Of a stretch of 64,000 nt of DNA, positions 34,233 through 44,940 are shown piece by piece; within the stretch, counting starts at the first letter, position 1, and the number at the start of each line of letters is the position of its first letter. Where the stretch lies: contig CM038466.1 in NCBI GenBank assembly GCA_021464415.1, positions 29,976,833 to 30,040,832 on the forward strand. The letters are read 5' to 3'. Source of the stretch: Lonicera japonica. Taxonomy: Eukaryota > Streptophyta > Magnoliopsida > Dipsacales > Caprifoliaceae. The translations under genes and the position numbers were made by a program. The notes beneath the pieces are model-generated. The model saw only the letters and a list, made by a program, of their open reading frames with translations. It was not told the DNA's origin and made no database searches.

Positions 34233-34316
34233 CTTATATAGTGGGTCAGTTTGTCGCGCGACAAATGGCCACATTGTCGCGCGACAAAGAGCTCCCCACC
34301 GAAGTGTCGCGCGACA
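34233..34316 (-). promoter_or_regulatory. Promoter of antisense gene B
   Basis: On the minus strand, TATATAAG (34,240-34,233) lies about 140 bp before the ATG at 34,095. Three exact TGTCGCGCGACA sites lie upstream at 34,252-34,263, 34,275-34,286 and 34,305-34,316. The nearest is 11 bp from the TATA box. The interval between TATA and ATG is rich in CTCTCT, a plausible plant 5' UTR. Confidence 0.68.
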
Positions 34317-34325
34317 ATCTCCCAT

Positions 34326-35120
34326 CACCCCTGATTTTTTGACCTCTTTCTCATTTTTACCTCCTGCAGGAGGACTTCCGAGGAGCAGTTCTCGAAAAAA
34401 TTGCTAAAATCGCACACCCATGATAAAGATTTCAAAGAGAAAACTTCCAAATCATCTCTCCGAAAAATGCGAGAACAGAATGCCACGGTTAAAAGTAGTC
34501 TCCGAAAAACTTCCAAATCATCTCTCCGATAAGACGGGAATAGAAAAAATTGAAAAAGTAGAAAAGAGGAGAAACCCGCATGAGCGCCCAAAAGCAAGCG
34601 AGAGAAATAGAAATGTAGAGTGACAGGGAGAGCCACACCAAAAGTGATAGCTAGGCCAAAAAACGGCTCAGGGCTTCGTTTTAGGGTGAGTAAGGCTCCT
34701 GATCACGACAAAGGGATGAAAAGACTCCTGGTCAAAAACAGAGAGGGCCAGGAAAAGTCTTTCCCAAAAGAGGGAGAAATAAGGGCATCAAAAAATAGAA
34801 AACGATGTTGGGCCTACCAAAAAGAGAAACTGAGAGAAGAACAGAGATCAGAGATTGAACTTTCAAACAAATTTTCTTTTCAGCACGATACAGAAGAGAT
34901 GGTTTGGAAAATCCTCGAATCATCACGCTACGGAAAGCAAAAGAAAATCGAAGACTGTCTTCTGAGAAAAGTATCCTCACTCGAGGAAAACATGAGAACA
35001 AAATTCAAGAAAGATACAGGAAAGCGGATATTCGGATAAGATTAGACCTCGAGGAGCTCTTTTCACCCTCACGAAAACTTCTCTCTCTCACTCTAGTAGT
35101 CTAAAGAGAGACAAATTAAA
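34326..35120. other. Spacer of Tat-type element, no supported gene
   Basis: ORFs on both strands here are short and low-complexity (Lys/Glu-rich on plus). A CTTCCAAATCATCTCTCCGA block repeats at about 34,445 and 34,509. I see no domain. Confidence 0.5.
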
Positions 35121-35134
35121 TTTTAACAAAAATC

Positions 35135-36075
35135 ACAAACACAAGCCCTCTTAAGAGGCAAAATCACAAGCCCTCTCCAAAGGCAAAAGTTACTCATGAA
35201 AGTCCTCCCAGAGGCATTTTTCCTTCTTCTTACAGATCTAGAAGCCCTCCCAGAGAGGCACAACGGTAGTCCTCCACCTGAGGCGAAGCCCTCCCAGAGA
35301 GGCACAACGGTAGTCCTCCCACTTGAGGCGAAGCCCTCCCAGAGAGGCACAGCGGTAGTCCTCCCACCTGAGGCGAAGCCCTCCCAGAGAGGCACAACGG
35401 TAGTCCTCCCACCTGAGGCGAAGCCCTCCCAGAGAGGCACAACGGTAGTCCTCCCACTTGAGGCGAAGCCCTCCCAGAGAGGCACAGCGGTAGTCCTCCC
35501 ACCTGAGGCGAAGCCCTCCCAGAGAGGCACAACGGTAGTCCTCCCACCTGAGGCGAAGCCCTCCCAGAGAGGCACAGCGGTAGTCCTCCCACCTGAGGCG
35601 AAGCCCTCCCAGACCTCCCACCTGAGGCGAAGCCCTCCCAGAGAGGCATAACGGTAGTCCTCCCACCTGAGGCGAAGCCCTCCCAGAGAGGCACAACAGG
35701 TAGTCCTCCCACCTGAGGCGAAGCCCTCCCAGAGAGGCACAGCGGTAGTCCTCCCACCTGAGGCGAAGCCCTCCCAAAGAGGCACAACGGTAGTCCTCCC
35801 ACCTGAGGCGAAGCCCTCCCAAAGAGGCACAACGGTAGTCCTCCCACCTGAGGCGAAGCCCTCCCAGAGAGGCACAACGGTAGTCCTCCCATCTGAGGCG
35901 CAATGGTAGTCCTCCCATCTGAGGCGCAAAAAAGATCAATGGTAGTCATCCCATCTGAGGCGAGTGGAGCAAGTCGAAGCCCTCGAGAGAGGCAATGAGG
36001 TAACAAAAGCCCTCTTCGGAGGCAAAACCAAACACGAAGCCCTTCCCGGAGGCACTCACAAGCACTTTTTGCATA
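35135..36075. repeat. 45-bp tandem array before the 3' LTR
   Basis: About 15 copies of a 45-bp unit (AAGCCCTCCCAGAGAGGCAC then AACGGTAGTCCTCCCACCTG then AGGCG) between about 35,240 and 35,910, including one shortened copy near 35,610. Simpler AAGCCCTC...GAGGC half-units flank it on both sides. Because 45 is a multiple of three, several frames stay open on both strands. These are repeat artefacts, not genes. Confidence 0.9.
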
Positions 36076-36153
36076 AACACTTCTTTAGAGTTCATGCGGG
36101 AGCCATGGATCAAGGTCTCTTTCAGTCGTCTCAATTCCTTGCAAGCAAGGAGC

Positions 36154-36169
36154 TTGAGTCGAGAGGGTC
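36154..36169 (+). other. Weak polypurine tract of Tat-type element
   Basis: GAGTCGAGAGGGTC, purine-rich with a few pyrimidines, abuts the TGTAGACACC start of the 3' LTR. Its position fits a polypurine tract but the sequence is imperfect. Confidence 0.45.
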
Positions 36170-37734
36170 TGTAGACACCCCGATCCGTGACCCCCGCAAG
36201 AACCCTAACGACCTACGAGAACTACTATTTTTCTTGGAGTCCGGGACCCACCCAAGCACTCGAAACTACCCCGGGAGGGTTTGTTGCGCGACAAACCTTT
36301 TTTTACCAAGGATTGTCGCACGACATATCGCATTGTCGCGCGACAATCATTGGAATGTCGCGCGACAATCCCACCATGTCGCGCGACAATCCCTCTCTGC
36401 ACCCGACCAACCACTTTCTGACACATCACAGTGTCAGGACCCATCACTTCAGCCGTTTGTCGCACGACATACGGGAATGTCGTGCGACAAACAGATGTGT
36501 CGCGCGACACTTGCCTTTTTAGGGGAAATGTCGCGCGACAATCTTCCCCGAGCAGTATAAATAGGCCAACACCCCCAAGGGTTCAGGAGGAAAACTGAAA
36601 TCTGGAAAATCTGGAGCTTTAGTCTGATTTTATCAAGCATTTTATATTATCATCTTATCTCTGAAGAATTATCGAATCTATTCCCGACACTCGACGTGTC
36701 CCGTCTTTGGAACCGAATTCTCGGAAATATCTGAAAAAAGAGAAGATTGTTATCGCCGGAGATCTCTCTGTCGTATTATATTCTCTTTCTTATTATTATT
36801 ATTCTCGTCGGGAAGGTAAATAAAGTTTCTTCTGGTAATTAAACAGGTCTATCTGTGTACTTGTTTTATTTCTGTTGTTTTATCCACGTTTTATTTGAAT
36901 AAGCTTATTGCCAAGTTATAAATAGTCTACTGTCTTCAAAACAAAAGACCCTGATAAAATCGTTTGCAAAACCAGAAGAGTAAGTATGTTATCGTCCGGA
37001 TAAAATTCTGTTTTCAAAACCCAGACTGATACGACTTATCTAGGAATTAGAATCAAACATATCCTGTCTTCTCTATAGACTGCGACGTGATTGATAACTC
37101 TCCCCAAAGAGTTCTAGTTCCATATTAAATCAGTCCCGACATAGATCCGAACTTTTACAAAAGTAAACGCAACACGAGAAAACCATCATTATCTGAGGAA
37201 ATAATACGGGATACTCTTTCAAAAATAGAAGGTTTTTGTCATTTGTATTTACATCTTTCAATGATAAAAAATCGGATCTCGGAACACAAAGGTTTTCATC
37301 CATTTCCCGTCTTCCCCCAGAAATTAGGGTTTTCATTTGAAAAGTAGTAGACTGTCAGTAAAAGCATCCAAAGTTTTTCAACATAGAATAAACATATAAG
37401 ACCACTAGAGACCGAAAGGGCGGAATGGGTGCTTAACACCTTCCCAAACCGTAATATAGTTTCCGAACCCTATAGAATCCTGGTTTCGCAGACAAAACAT
37501 GTAAAGAAAGGCTTATCTTTAGCCTTTCCCCTTACACAACCCTTTTTGTCCGTTTTCTCGTAAAACGTACTGGCGACTCTGAACGAACCCCTTTGCATCT
37601 AGAATAGACATAAGGACACCGGATATGAATCATCAAACAACTCCAAGCAAATGGAGCGACGGAATCCCTTCCGACGCTTCAGACGCCCAACGAACGGGGA
37701 TGAGACCCGGGGGTCGCATTTGCGGATTCTCACA
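36170..37734 (+). repeat. 3' LTR of Tat-type element
   Basis: A 1,565-bp copy of 18,894-20,458 with about 15 substitutions and no net length change. The palindrome array is at 36,282-36,540 and the TATA box at 36,556-36,563. It ends TCACA, followed by the GATTG duplication. Confidence 0.93.
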
Positions 37735-38183
37735 GATTGGGGTGATCTTTATGTCCACGAAAAGGTAATTCAAGGATCTACAACTTCCTCATAGGAAGTT
37801 TTACCAAATTATGGATAGATTTTCTCTAAAAATTAGCCGAAGGAAGCGCTCTGCCGAATCATTACCGAATAACCCAAATTTAGCGATGGGACTACTTTGC
37901 GCCCTATTTTAACCCACAAGGAGTGAGATTTAGCTTCCGATCAAAACACAAAAGTTGTAGAATGGTATGAAAACTAAAGACCAACGTGAACGGAATCTTA
38001 ATCGGACAAGAAACAAAGAAATTACGATAGCTCAAAGTTAACCAAAACTCACAAATCACAAAGAACCAAAACTTCCTTTTTACCAACCGAAATCGATTCG
38101 GACCAACCGAATCACCAAACGATCATTCACATGCGTATAATGGGATTAATACAACATAATTAAATACAGAATGTTACATTTCA

Positions 38184-39619
38184 TCTCTTTCTTTTACTTT
38201 GAGACCCACATTCTCATTCTATTGCATACAACCTTCAACTTGCATTTTTAATAAACATCATCATTCTTGTATATTCATTTTTCAATGCATACATTTCATT
38301 CTTTTTTTTTCCAGTTAAATACTTCATTGTGCCTCCACTTTTGAGCCTTTTGCACAAACGAGCCAAGGTGTGGAATTTATAGTACTGGCTCAGGTTTAAC
38401 TTTGGGTATAACAATAAAAACAAGGCTTCGGGCTTCAAAAAGGCTACTACGGATAAAATGTAAGGATAGGCCAAGGCTAGTAGCTAAAACAAAGATGGCC
38501 TATATCATTTCCTTAACTTCTAACTTCTAAATTCAGACAACTACAATGCATTTTATGATTTAGCATCTTATGGACTTACCTTTTAAAACTGAATTGAAAT
38601 TGTAGTTTAAGAGACTCAATCGATTTGTAAAACACTTTTCATGAATCAAAGTTTGTGTATATAGCTCTCAGATGTGAAAGAATATCTACAAAACTCACGG
38701 CTATATAGCCTCCACTTTAATTTGAACAGAGCATTTCACTAATCAAGATCTATCGGTCTAATATCAAGCAATGCCGAAAAGTGCACTAACAAATAAATTT
38801 AACTTAGCATGCATCTTTTGAACTACAAGAAGATTAAGAAACTTCTCTAGTTTATATGATACTATACCGTATACTAAATCAATTCATGAATGCATCGTCG
38901 CCTAATGAGAGAAAGCAAAATAGGATTAGTGGGACAACTTAAACTTACAAGATTTTTTTTTCTTTTTGAAAATTGAAAGAAAGAAAATAAAAATAATACA
39001 AAAAGACTATCCTAAGTTATTTGCATACAGACTTTTCGAAAAAATTTGACCACAAGTATCCATCCACCAACTAAAATCCAACATTGTCCCCAAGTTACAA
39101 AATAAGTACAAAATAAATGAATAAGAGGGAAGAGATACCTGAGAGCGGCCTAATCTCTCAAAAATCTACATGTTAGCAACAACAAATCTACCAAAAACTA
39201 AAAATAAACAAAAAAAAAGAAAGAAAAAGAGAAAAATCCTAAACTACTTACCTTCAGTTCTACGTATGATTCAGGCGGAGGCTGAGTCAAACGAAGATTG
39301 TGATACCCCAGATCTCGAAAGATCCAACTAAATTTCTCATGCCTTCATCATGTATGTCGACAATCCACACTATAGGTCTTATGATTCTCAACTCGCCTTT
39401 ATAAAACGTTAAACGGACCATTCTACCCGCCATACTCTTTCTGTGAGCCTAAATGTTCACTTCTAGATAGATGAACAGGAATATCTCATCCTGCACGTAC
39501 CTCTGATCTTTTGGATGTAAGTGATATAGAGTATCTACATCAATAGTAGCTTCAAGTGGAAAGAATATTCTCTTCACTTTCTTGTATGGCATCATTTGAT
39601 CTTCATTAGAAGAATTAGA
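38184..39619 (-). other. Athila-like copy 2, internal non-coding sequence
   Basis: A continuation of 16,372-17,178 on the other side of the solo LTR. Mostly AT-rich. On the minus strand, 39,480-39,300 shows decayed coding-like sequence that I could not assign, probably the end of the third ORF. No intact gene. Confidence 0.5.
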
Positions 39620-40770
39620 CCACTAGAATGAAATGCTAGAACTCTCCCTTTTAAACTCATCAAAATCTTCAGACTCATCACTACTACTTCTTGAATCGGA
39701 ATCCTCAAATGAATCAGATTGCTCATCCCCATGCTGATCAAATTTCTCATAATATCCCTTTATCATGGACGGGTCAGACTCTTTTTCATATTCACACTGT
39801 TCAACCATAAAAAGATCGGACTATTCTTCTACAAATAGCTTTTTCTTATTCGCCTTAGCCACTTCGGTAAATCGAGCGGGCCAAGAATGTTTTACTCTAA
39901 CGTGCAAAGGGGCTCCTGCAGATGAATCAGATTACTACTTCTCAAGTTGATCAACTTCCTTCATAGATTTATCATACTCCCAATCCGATGGCTCAGTAGG
40001 ATCATAATTAAATCGATCCTTAGTAGCAATTAATGTAGTTGGACTTGACTTTTATACACTTTTAGCTTCTCCACTTGATTCAATATCCTCAAACATCTCA
40101 ACATCGATGTCATTGTAATTATTCTCATCCTCCTCCTATTGAACATCATCATCAGGCAGCTTATCTTAAAATGCCAATGGATCACAAGTAAACTAAATAC
40201 CACCCACTGGGCTCTCAAATGAATTCAAGGCCTGTGAAATGTTCAGATTACCGTGGTCAGGGGCATCTGCACCTGGCCCTAATATAGGTAAATCATCTAG
40301 ACTCCTATCTTGCGATGATGTTTTATATGCGGGAGAAGAATAATTAGACAACATTGATGTTAAATGCAGAATATGTATCTATATAGCTTCACATAATGGA
40401 TCTAGATAAACAATTAGTGCAGATATAAGTAGATAATTCAAAAAATTAAACAAATAACAACAACAGGAGTATCACATTTCATTTGAACAAAATAGATATA
40501 AATATATAATACAAATAAGTTCAAAATAAAATATATAAAATGCAAACACCTCCCTAACAGCAACAACTTAAGCCTACGGGATCTAAACATGCATAGAACA
40601 TAAAGAATCATAGTCCCTAGCCTAACTGGTCGATGGGCCAATGCAGTTATCAGCTGTCTCCTGGTAGTCTCCTCCATCAACATTTGATTGATCCTCCCTA
40701 CTCTCCTCAGAACCCTCGGACTCATCAACATCGTGGCCTCCTAGCGTCCTAGCTAAAAGCTAGGCCAATG
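39620..40770 (-). pseudogene. Third-ORF fragment of Athila-like copy 2
   Basis: Homologous to 12,437-12,848 of copy 1 but inverted, and extending further at its 3' end. It encodes the acidic Ser/Asp/Glu-rich part (for example 39,808-39,623) in broken frames. On its upstream side it is joined directly to LTR sequence at about 40,770, a deletion junction. Confidence 0.65.
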
Positions 40771-41950
40771 ATCAAGCATAAATCGACGAAAAATTAAAAA
40801 ATCGATAAACTAGATCTATAAATCCTAAAACCAGTCCCAAAAACGTGGATTTAAGGTTGATTTCAGAATATATATATTAATGATCTAAACGAACTAATTT
40901 ATGAATAGCAAAGCAAACAAACAATTAAAAGCAATCAAATTGAAAAAAAATATAAAACTAGAGTTTTCCCGGAATGCGATTAAGACTTGAATTGAAAATT
41001 GCATTCAATGATGAATTGAATGTTGATTACAGCAATGTTCTAGCCACAAAAGATCATAAATAAACTAAACTAACAATTATTTGAAGGAATTAAACAAGAA
41101 ACTCTCAAGTTTAATCGTCAGATGTAATGCAAAAGCTCCCAAGAAAGTCACGGTGCTCTCAGCCTCTCTGTTAATTGATTCTAAATTGTTGCATCCCCTA
41201 AAATATGAGATATATGACCTATTATATAGTACACAAATGTCTCAAGTCGTGACTTGAATAATCCTTGAAGAAACAGGCCGAAAAAAGCTAAAAATCAAAA
41301 ACGGGCCAAAAATTAAAGTGGGGATCGATCCTGCCATGTGGGGATCAATCCTCACGTATTTTATTTTATTTTATTTTAATTTGGTGGTTTCTTCTTTTGC
41401 TTATAACTTTCAGCTCCGAACTCCGATTAATGCACTATTTTCGCTTACACGTAGGTAATTCAAAGATTTACAACTTTTATTTCTAGATATTTCTTCAAAT
41501 TCTTAATGGATAAAAACTTTGATCAGCTACAACTTTGGGTTTCTTACGGTTTTGCTCGAAAACTTCCGGAATTGATTCAATTGAGCTACTTTTCTCTTGG
41601 AATCATTCTTGGACACTTGCATTCACTTTATTAATGCTTAGGGACTTTATTTTTCTCTTTTTGCTACTGCGTTGGGGGTAGTTTACGGAGTTTTCCACTC
41701 ATCGGGCCTTGGAATGGATATTGACTTCTTCTTCTTGCATTTTTCTGCATTCAACCTTCTTTCTTACATCTAATCTCAGTTGCTTAATCATTTTAAGCCT
41801 GCAAAATGGCTTAGTAACATAGAAATACAATGCATTGCCTTCTTTTCATGCTTAAACTGAATTTACATGCAAATTCCAGTTCTAAACAGTAACTATAAGC
41901 TAATTGAGCCTTGTTTAAAGGATTAGAAATGCAATTTCTGGGTTCAATCA
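40771..41950 (-). repeat. Truncated 5' LTR of Athila-like copy 2
   Basis: The first 1.18 kb of the LTR, beginning TGATTGAA at 41,950 and homologous to 16,359 down to about 15,136. The rest of the LTR, the PBS and most internal sequence are deleted. The GGTAT duplication lies just outside at 41,951-41,955. Confidence 0.8.
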
Positions 41951-42285
41951 GGTATCTGGTTCTCTGAGGCTTCATTGTTTTGACATGGCCGACTGGTGGC
42001 CGATGTCACGGGGTCCTCTTCTTCGTCGTTCCTAGAAGCGGACTTTTCCATGTACTTCCTCAAGAGTTCATGTAGGGCTTGATTTTTCATCCTGAGTTGT
42101 GTCACATCATTGTCAGTACCCTTGATAGCGAGATCGTGGTTATCACAGTTGCTGTCAACCGGTCCCCTATTTTGGTTGGTCGGCAGTATCAGTAGATTAT
42201 TTCGTTTGATGGGTGGCAATCTGCAACCATCCTCTGTCGGTTGCACCTGTGAAGCCCGTGAGGTGACTGCTCTTGTTTGAGGCAT
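41951..42285 (-). pseudogene. Outer element gag, N-terminal part
   Basis: An ORF starting MPQTRAVTSRASQ, about 55 bp downstream of a PBS-like site on the minus strand. It has a helical, charged region near 42,110-42,030. The Athila-like insertion cuts it after about 112 codons. The gag continues at 13,719. By structure it is the start of a Ty3/gypsy gag, the oldest layer here. Confidence 0.65.
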
Positions 42286-42338
42286 GGTAATAGTGCTAAT
42301 CTCACAAACTCATTGGGAATGAAAACTTTTTCTCCCGT

Positions 42339-42356
42339 TCCCACAAATGACGCCAA
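42339..42356 (-). other. PBS-like site of outer element
   Basis: Minus-strand TTGGCGTCATTTGTGGGA lies between an LTR-like sequence and the gag ATG. It resembles the common plant PBS with TGGCGCC...GTGGGAA, with decay. The primer tRNA is not assigned. Confidence 0.5.
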
Positions 42357-42363
42357 CTATAGG

Positions 42364-43040
42364 TGGTGCAAAATTTTAGGCCTAAGCCACAGTAATGATT
42401 TAAGAAAAAGAGTTTTGTTATGGTAGCGAGAATGTGAAATTGGACAGAGGATTTTTTTGGTACGATAAGTTCCCCCGGTAGCGTTTATGCTAATTCGGCA
42501 ATACATCTTCCCCTTGTATGTGTGTGGTTGTTATATTAAGCTCTTAAGGTTGTTGATCAATGAAGGATATACATACTTCAAGCTTTCTCTCTCAATCAGA
42601 AAAAGCTAGCAAGCAATTTACTAATAACCTGAGTATTCAACTACCAACCCTTATTCCGAGCCCTCCATCTTCTATTTATATGTATAGAATTAGGGTTATA
42701 AGGTAAGACTTGGATAACACTCCAGCCTTCTATCACTTATCCATAACTAATAACTTTTGAAGCCGTACGTTTTTAATGGCGTGGTATTATTTAGTACGAT
42801 TCTGTACAGGACTGTGCGATTCGATATGATTCTCTTCATGCACTTTTCACATGTGAGGCCACGTGTGCCATTCCTTGTCAAAGTCGGCCTTGGCTTGGCC
42901 GTCTTGCAACTTCGGTCAGTCTTCAACTCAACATGTCTTTTATTCGTGCCAGACCCGTTGACCTGATTCACTGTTTGGGCTCTTAAAATAAATTGGGCCA
43001 GCCTAGTTCGACTTAGCCAATTTTTGTGCTCCCTCAGTCA
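42364..43040 (-). repeat. 5' LTR of outer Ty3/gypsy element
   Basis: About 677 bp on the minus strand, starting TGACTGAGGG at 43,040 and ending near the PBS. It includes a TATA-like CTATTTATATG region near 42,675. A diverged second copy appears at about 44,280-44,940. ORFs on either strand at 42,747-42,971 lie inside the LTR and are incidental. Confidence 0.6.
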
Positions 43041-43050
43041 CCAACGTTAA

Positions 43051-43275
43051 TACTCCATCGGTCTTAAATTAATAGTCTCATTTTCTCTTCTGGCATGTCT
43101 AAATTGATAGTCATATTTTTATTTTTTATTTTTTATTTTTGGAATATAATCAATATAACAAATTTTACAATATAAATGAAATTGTATTATAAATCATTTA
43201 GTAGGTTAACATTAATATTGTTTTTTAAAGATATAAAAGTCAAAATAAAACTATTATTTTGAAATGGACCGCGTA
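43051..43275. mobile_element. Degenerate Stowaway-like MITE
   Basis: It begins TACTCCATCGGTCTTAAATT, close to the familiar Stowaway/Mariner MITE end, and fades into a weak inverted end near GGACCGCGTA. AT-rich interior, no ORF. Confidence 0.45.
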
Positions 43276-44279
43276 ACAAAAAGCTAATACTTATGCCTCT
43301 ATTGCAATAATTCTAAAGAGATTTAAATATCTGATATAAAAATTGACATATCAATTATAGCCACCATGTATTGAAAAAATTGATTGTAGAACTTACATAA
43401 AAAATTGACATAAAATTTTATAGTTTTATTTATCGATGTTTTTAACTATTGTACAATTTAATATCCGAGAATTAATAATCTTGATTAAATAATATTTTTG
43501 GGTAGCTCCGATTTGGGGTTAATGTATTAAATTAGTAATTCACTAAATTTAGAAGATGTCCTTCCTAAAATATGATTTGATCATTATTTGTATCTTCTTG
43601 AAATTGATGTCACATTAAATCTCATCTCTAATTTTTGCTACCCGGCCATGGGGAAAAAAGGGCATCCTGTTTTTATTACAAGAAATTCGAACTGTTTTGA
43701 CTTTAGCCCACCTCATTTCGAAAATTAGTAATTATCCGAATGGCGGATAATTATGAATTAAAAATTTTTTATAATAATTTTTTTTTCTTTTCAACAATAC
43801 CCTTGGTTGAATTTTTTTTTGATTCAAAATTATTATCCCCTAGATCGAATCTTCATTTCCAAAATCTAAGAAATGTTTAAAGGTATTAATTAAAGATTTT
43901 TGAATTCAAAACAAATTCAAATTAAATTAAATTAGTGTTTTTGTTTTATCTTAAGTACATATATGTGGTAGAGAAATCAAACTAATCAGTGGTGAATTCT
44001 CTGGCCCTTGATCTTTCCATATTTGGCCCATCTCTTGTGGGATTTGATAATTAAAGCTTTTTAAATTTTACTTTTTTAAAAAATAAAAATTAACCTTCTA
44101 AAATCTAAATTGATTTTAATTTGACAATCTCGGTTTTTCTTTACCAAGCTTTAAATTCATTTCCCCAATATTTCTCAATATTTAATTTTATCACAAAATA
44201 AAATTTACAAACATATGTACTTGCTCGTAAATATTGTGAATGTACTTGTTCAGTATAAGAATGAACTAAAGAAGGTGAT
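43276..44279. other. Intergenic, nothing recognised
   Basis: AT-rich sequence with homopolymer-like runs. No ORF with a domain, RNA gene or clear repeat was seen. Confidence 0.5.
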
Positions 44280-44940
44280 GAACAACAGATTTTTGTTTAC
44301 AAGTAGGTTTCATCAGGGATTTCAAATCATTCTAACAATACATCTTCTTTTTGCATGTTTGTGTGATTTTTATATTCCCTTAGTAATGGAAATTAGACAA
44401 AGATTTTTATATTCCCTTAGGTTTCCTCAGGGATTTCAAATTATTCTAGTAGCACATTTTCTTTTTGTTTGCAAGTAGGTTTCCTCTGTCCAAGGCTTGA
44501 AGTCTGACAAAACCTTCCCTTTCTATTTATATGTATAAAATTAGGGTTACTCTATTTCATTAAGGTAAATAGTAAAAAGATTATAAAGAGCAAAATTTTG
44601 ACTCTACTCCAGCATTTTACAGGTGGATTAGCCCTTATCCATAACTAACTTCTTTACGGCTGTCTCTCCATTGTTGGTCATAACGCCCATCTCAATGTGG
44701 CAGCATGCCAATCTCGACTAGTACAGATGTTCTGTCCTCATTAGTGAGAAACAACCATGTTGGTGTTCTCAGTATTTCTAATAGCCTGATTATACTCTGC
44801 AATTTTTACTCTACTCGGCTCTAAGGCTAAAGTTGTCTAGCTCTGGGGTTTATCTTTTTCCTTCTCTACTAGACTTTGTCCAATTCTCTAGGCACAAGCC
44901 AAATTATTATTTTGAGCTCCCTCAATTTCCTTCTCATAAG
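44280..44940 (-). repeat. Diverged LTR fragment related to 42,364-43,040
   Basis: Shared blocks in the same order include CAATACATCTTC, CTATTTATATGTAT plus AATTAGGGTTA, CTTATCCATAACTAA, and a GAGCTCCCTCA end. It is older and contains a local duplication of about 105 bp (44,300-44,460). Confidence 0.5.

Larger units (their letters stand above)
18894..37734 (+). mobile_element. Tat/Ogre/Retand-type Ty3/gypsy retrotransposon (18,841 bp)
   Basis: A structurally complete element with two 1,565-bp LTRs (TGTAGACACC ... TCACA), a perfect GATTG duplication (18,889-18,893 and 37,735-37,739), a tRNA-Arg primer binding site, and gag-pro-RT-RNaseH-second RNaseH-integrase in order. The second RNase H and the antisense ORFs downstream of pol place it in the Tat lineage. 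By hand the LTRs differ at about 15 positions, near 1%, so insertion is recent. All sense domains share one frame but three stops interrupt it, so this copy probably cannot move by itself. Antisense genes and two tandem arrays lie between pol and the 3' LTR. Confidence 0.93.
17184..38178. mobile_element. Solo LTR (about 2.15 kb) split by the Tat-type element
   Basis: The two parts, 17,184-18,893 and 37,740-38,178, form one sequence with terminal inverted bases TGTAAC and GTTACA. It is flanked by a perfect TTTCA duplication (17,179-17,183 and 38,179-38,183). It has no coding sequence and no second LTR, so it is best read as a solo LTR. The TGTAACACCC start suggests Ty3/gypsy, possibly a chromovirus, but the family is uncertain. 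Positions 18,769-18,815 contain a short direct repeat of GGGACCGATCCTAG. Confidence 0.8.
13720..41950 (-). mobile_element. Minus-strand Athila-like element (copy 2), deleted and nested
   Basis: Its limits are set by the LTR ends and a perfect 5-bp duplication GGTAT at 13,715-13,719 and 41,951-41,955. Reading the minus strand, it has a truncated 5' LTR (41,950-40,771), a fragment of the third ORF (about 40,770-39,620), non-coding 3' sequence (39,620-38,184 and 17,178-16,372), a polypurine tract and a full 3' LTR (16,359-13,720). PBS, gag, pro and pol are deleted. The 3' non-coding part carries the solo LTR at 17,184-38,178, which itself carries the Tat-type element. It inserted into the gag of an older element. 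Confidence 0.85.

Noticed and set aside
35123..36006. Three long minus-strand ORFs (230-268 codons) and one plus-strand ORF that look like repeat proteins
   Set aside because: They are frames through the 45-bp tandem array, open only because 45 is divisible by three. No non-repeat protein sequence is present.
18894..37734. Host gene with a plant mobile domain interrupted by a retrotransposon
   Set aside because: The antisense genes lie fully between the element's own integrase and 3' LTR, in the usual Tat antisense-ORF position, and share promoter motifs with the LTR. They belong to the element.
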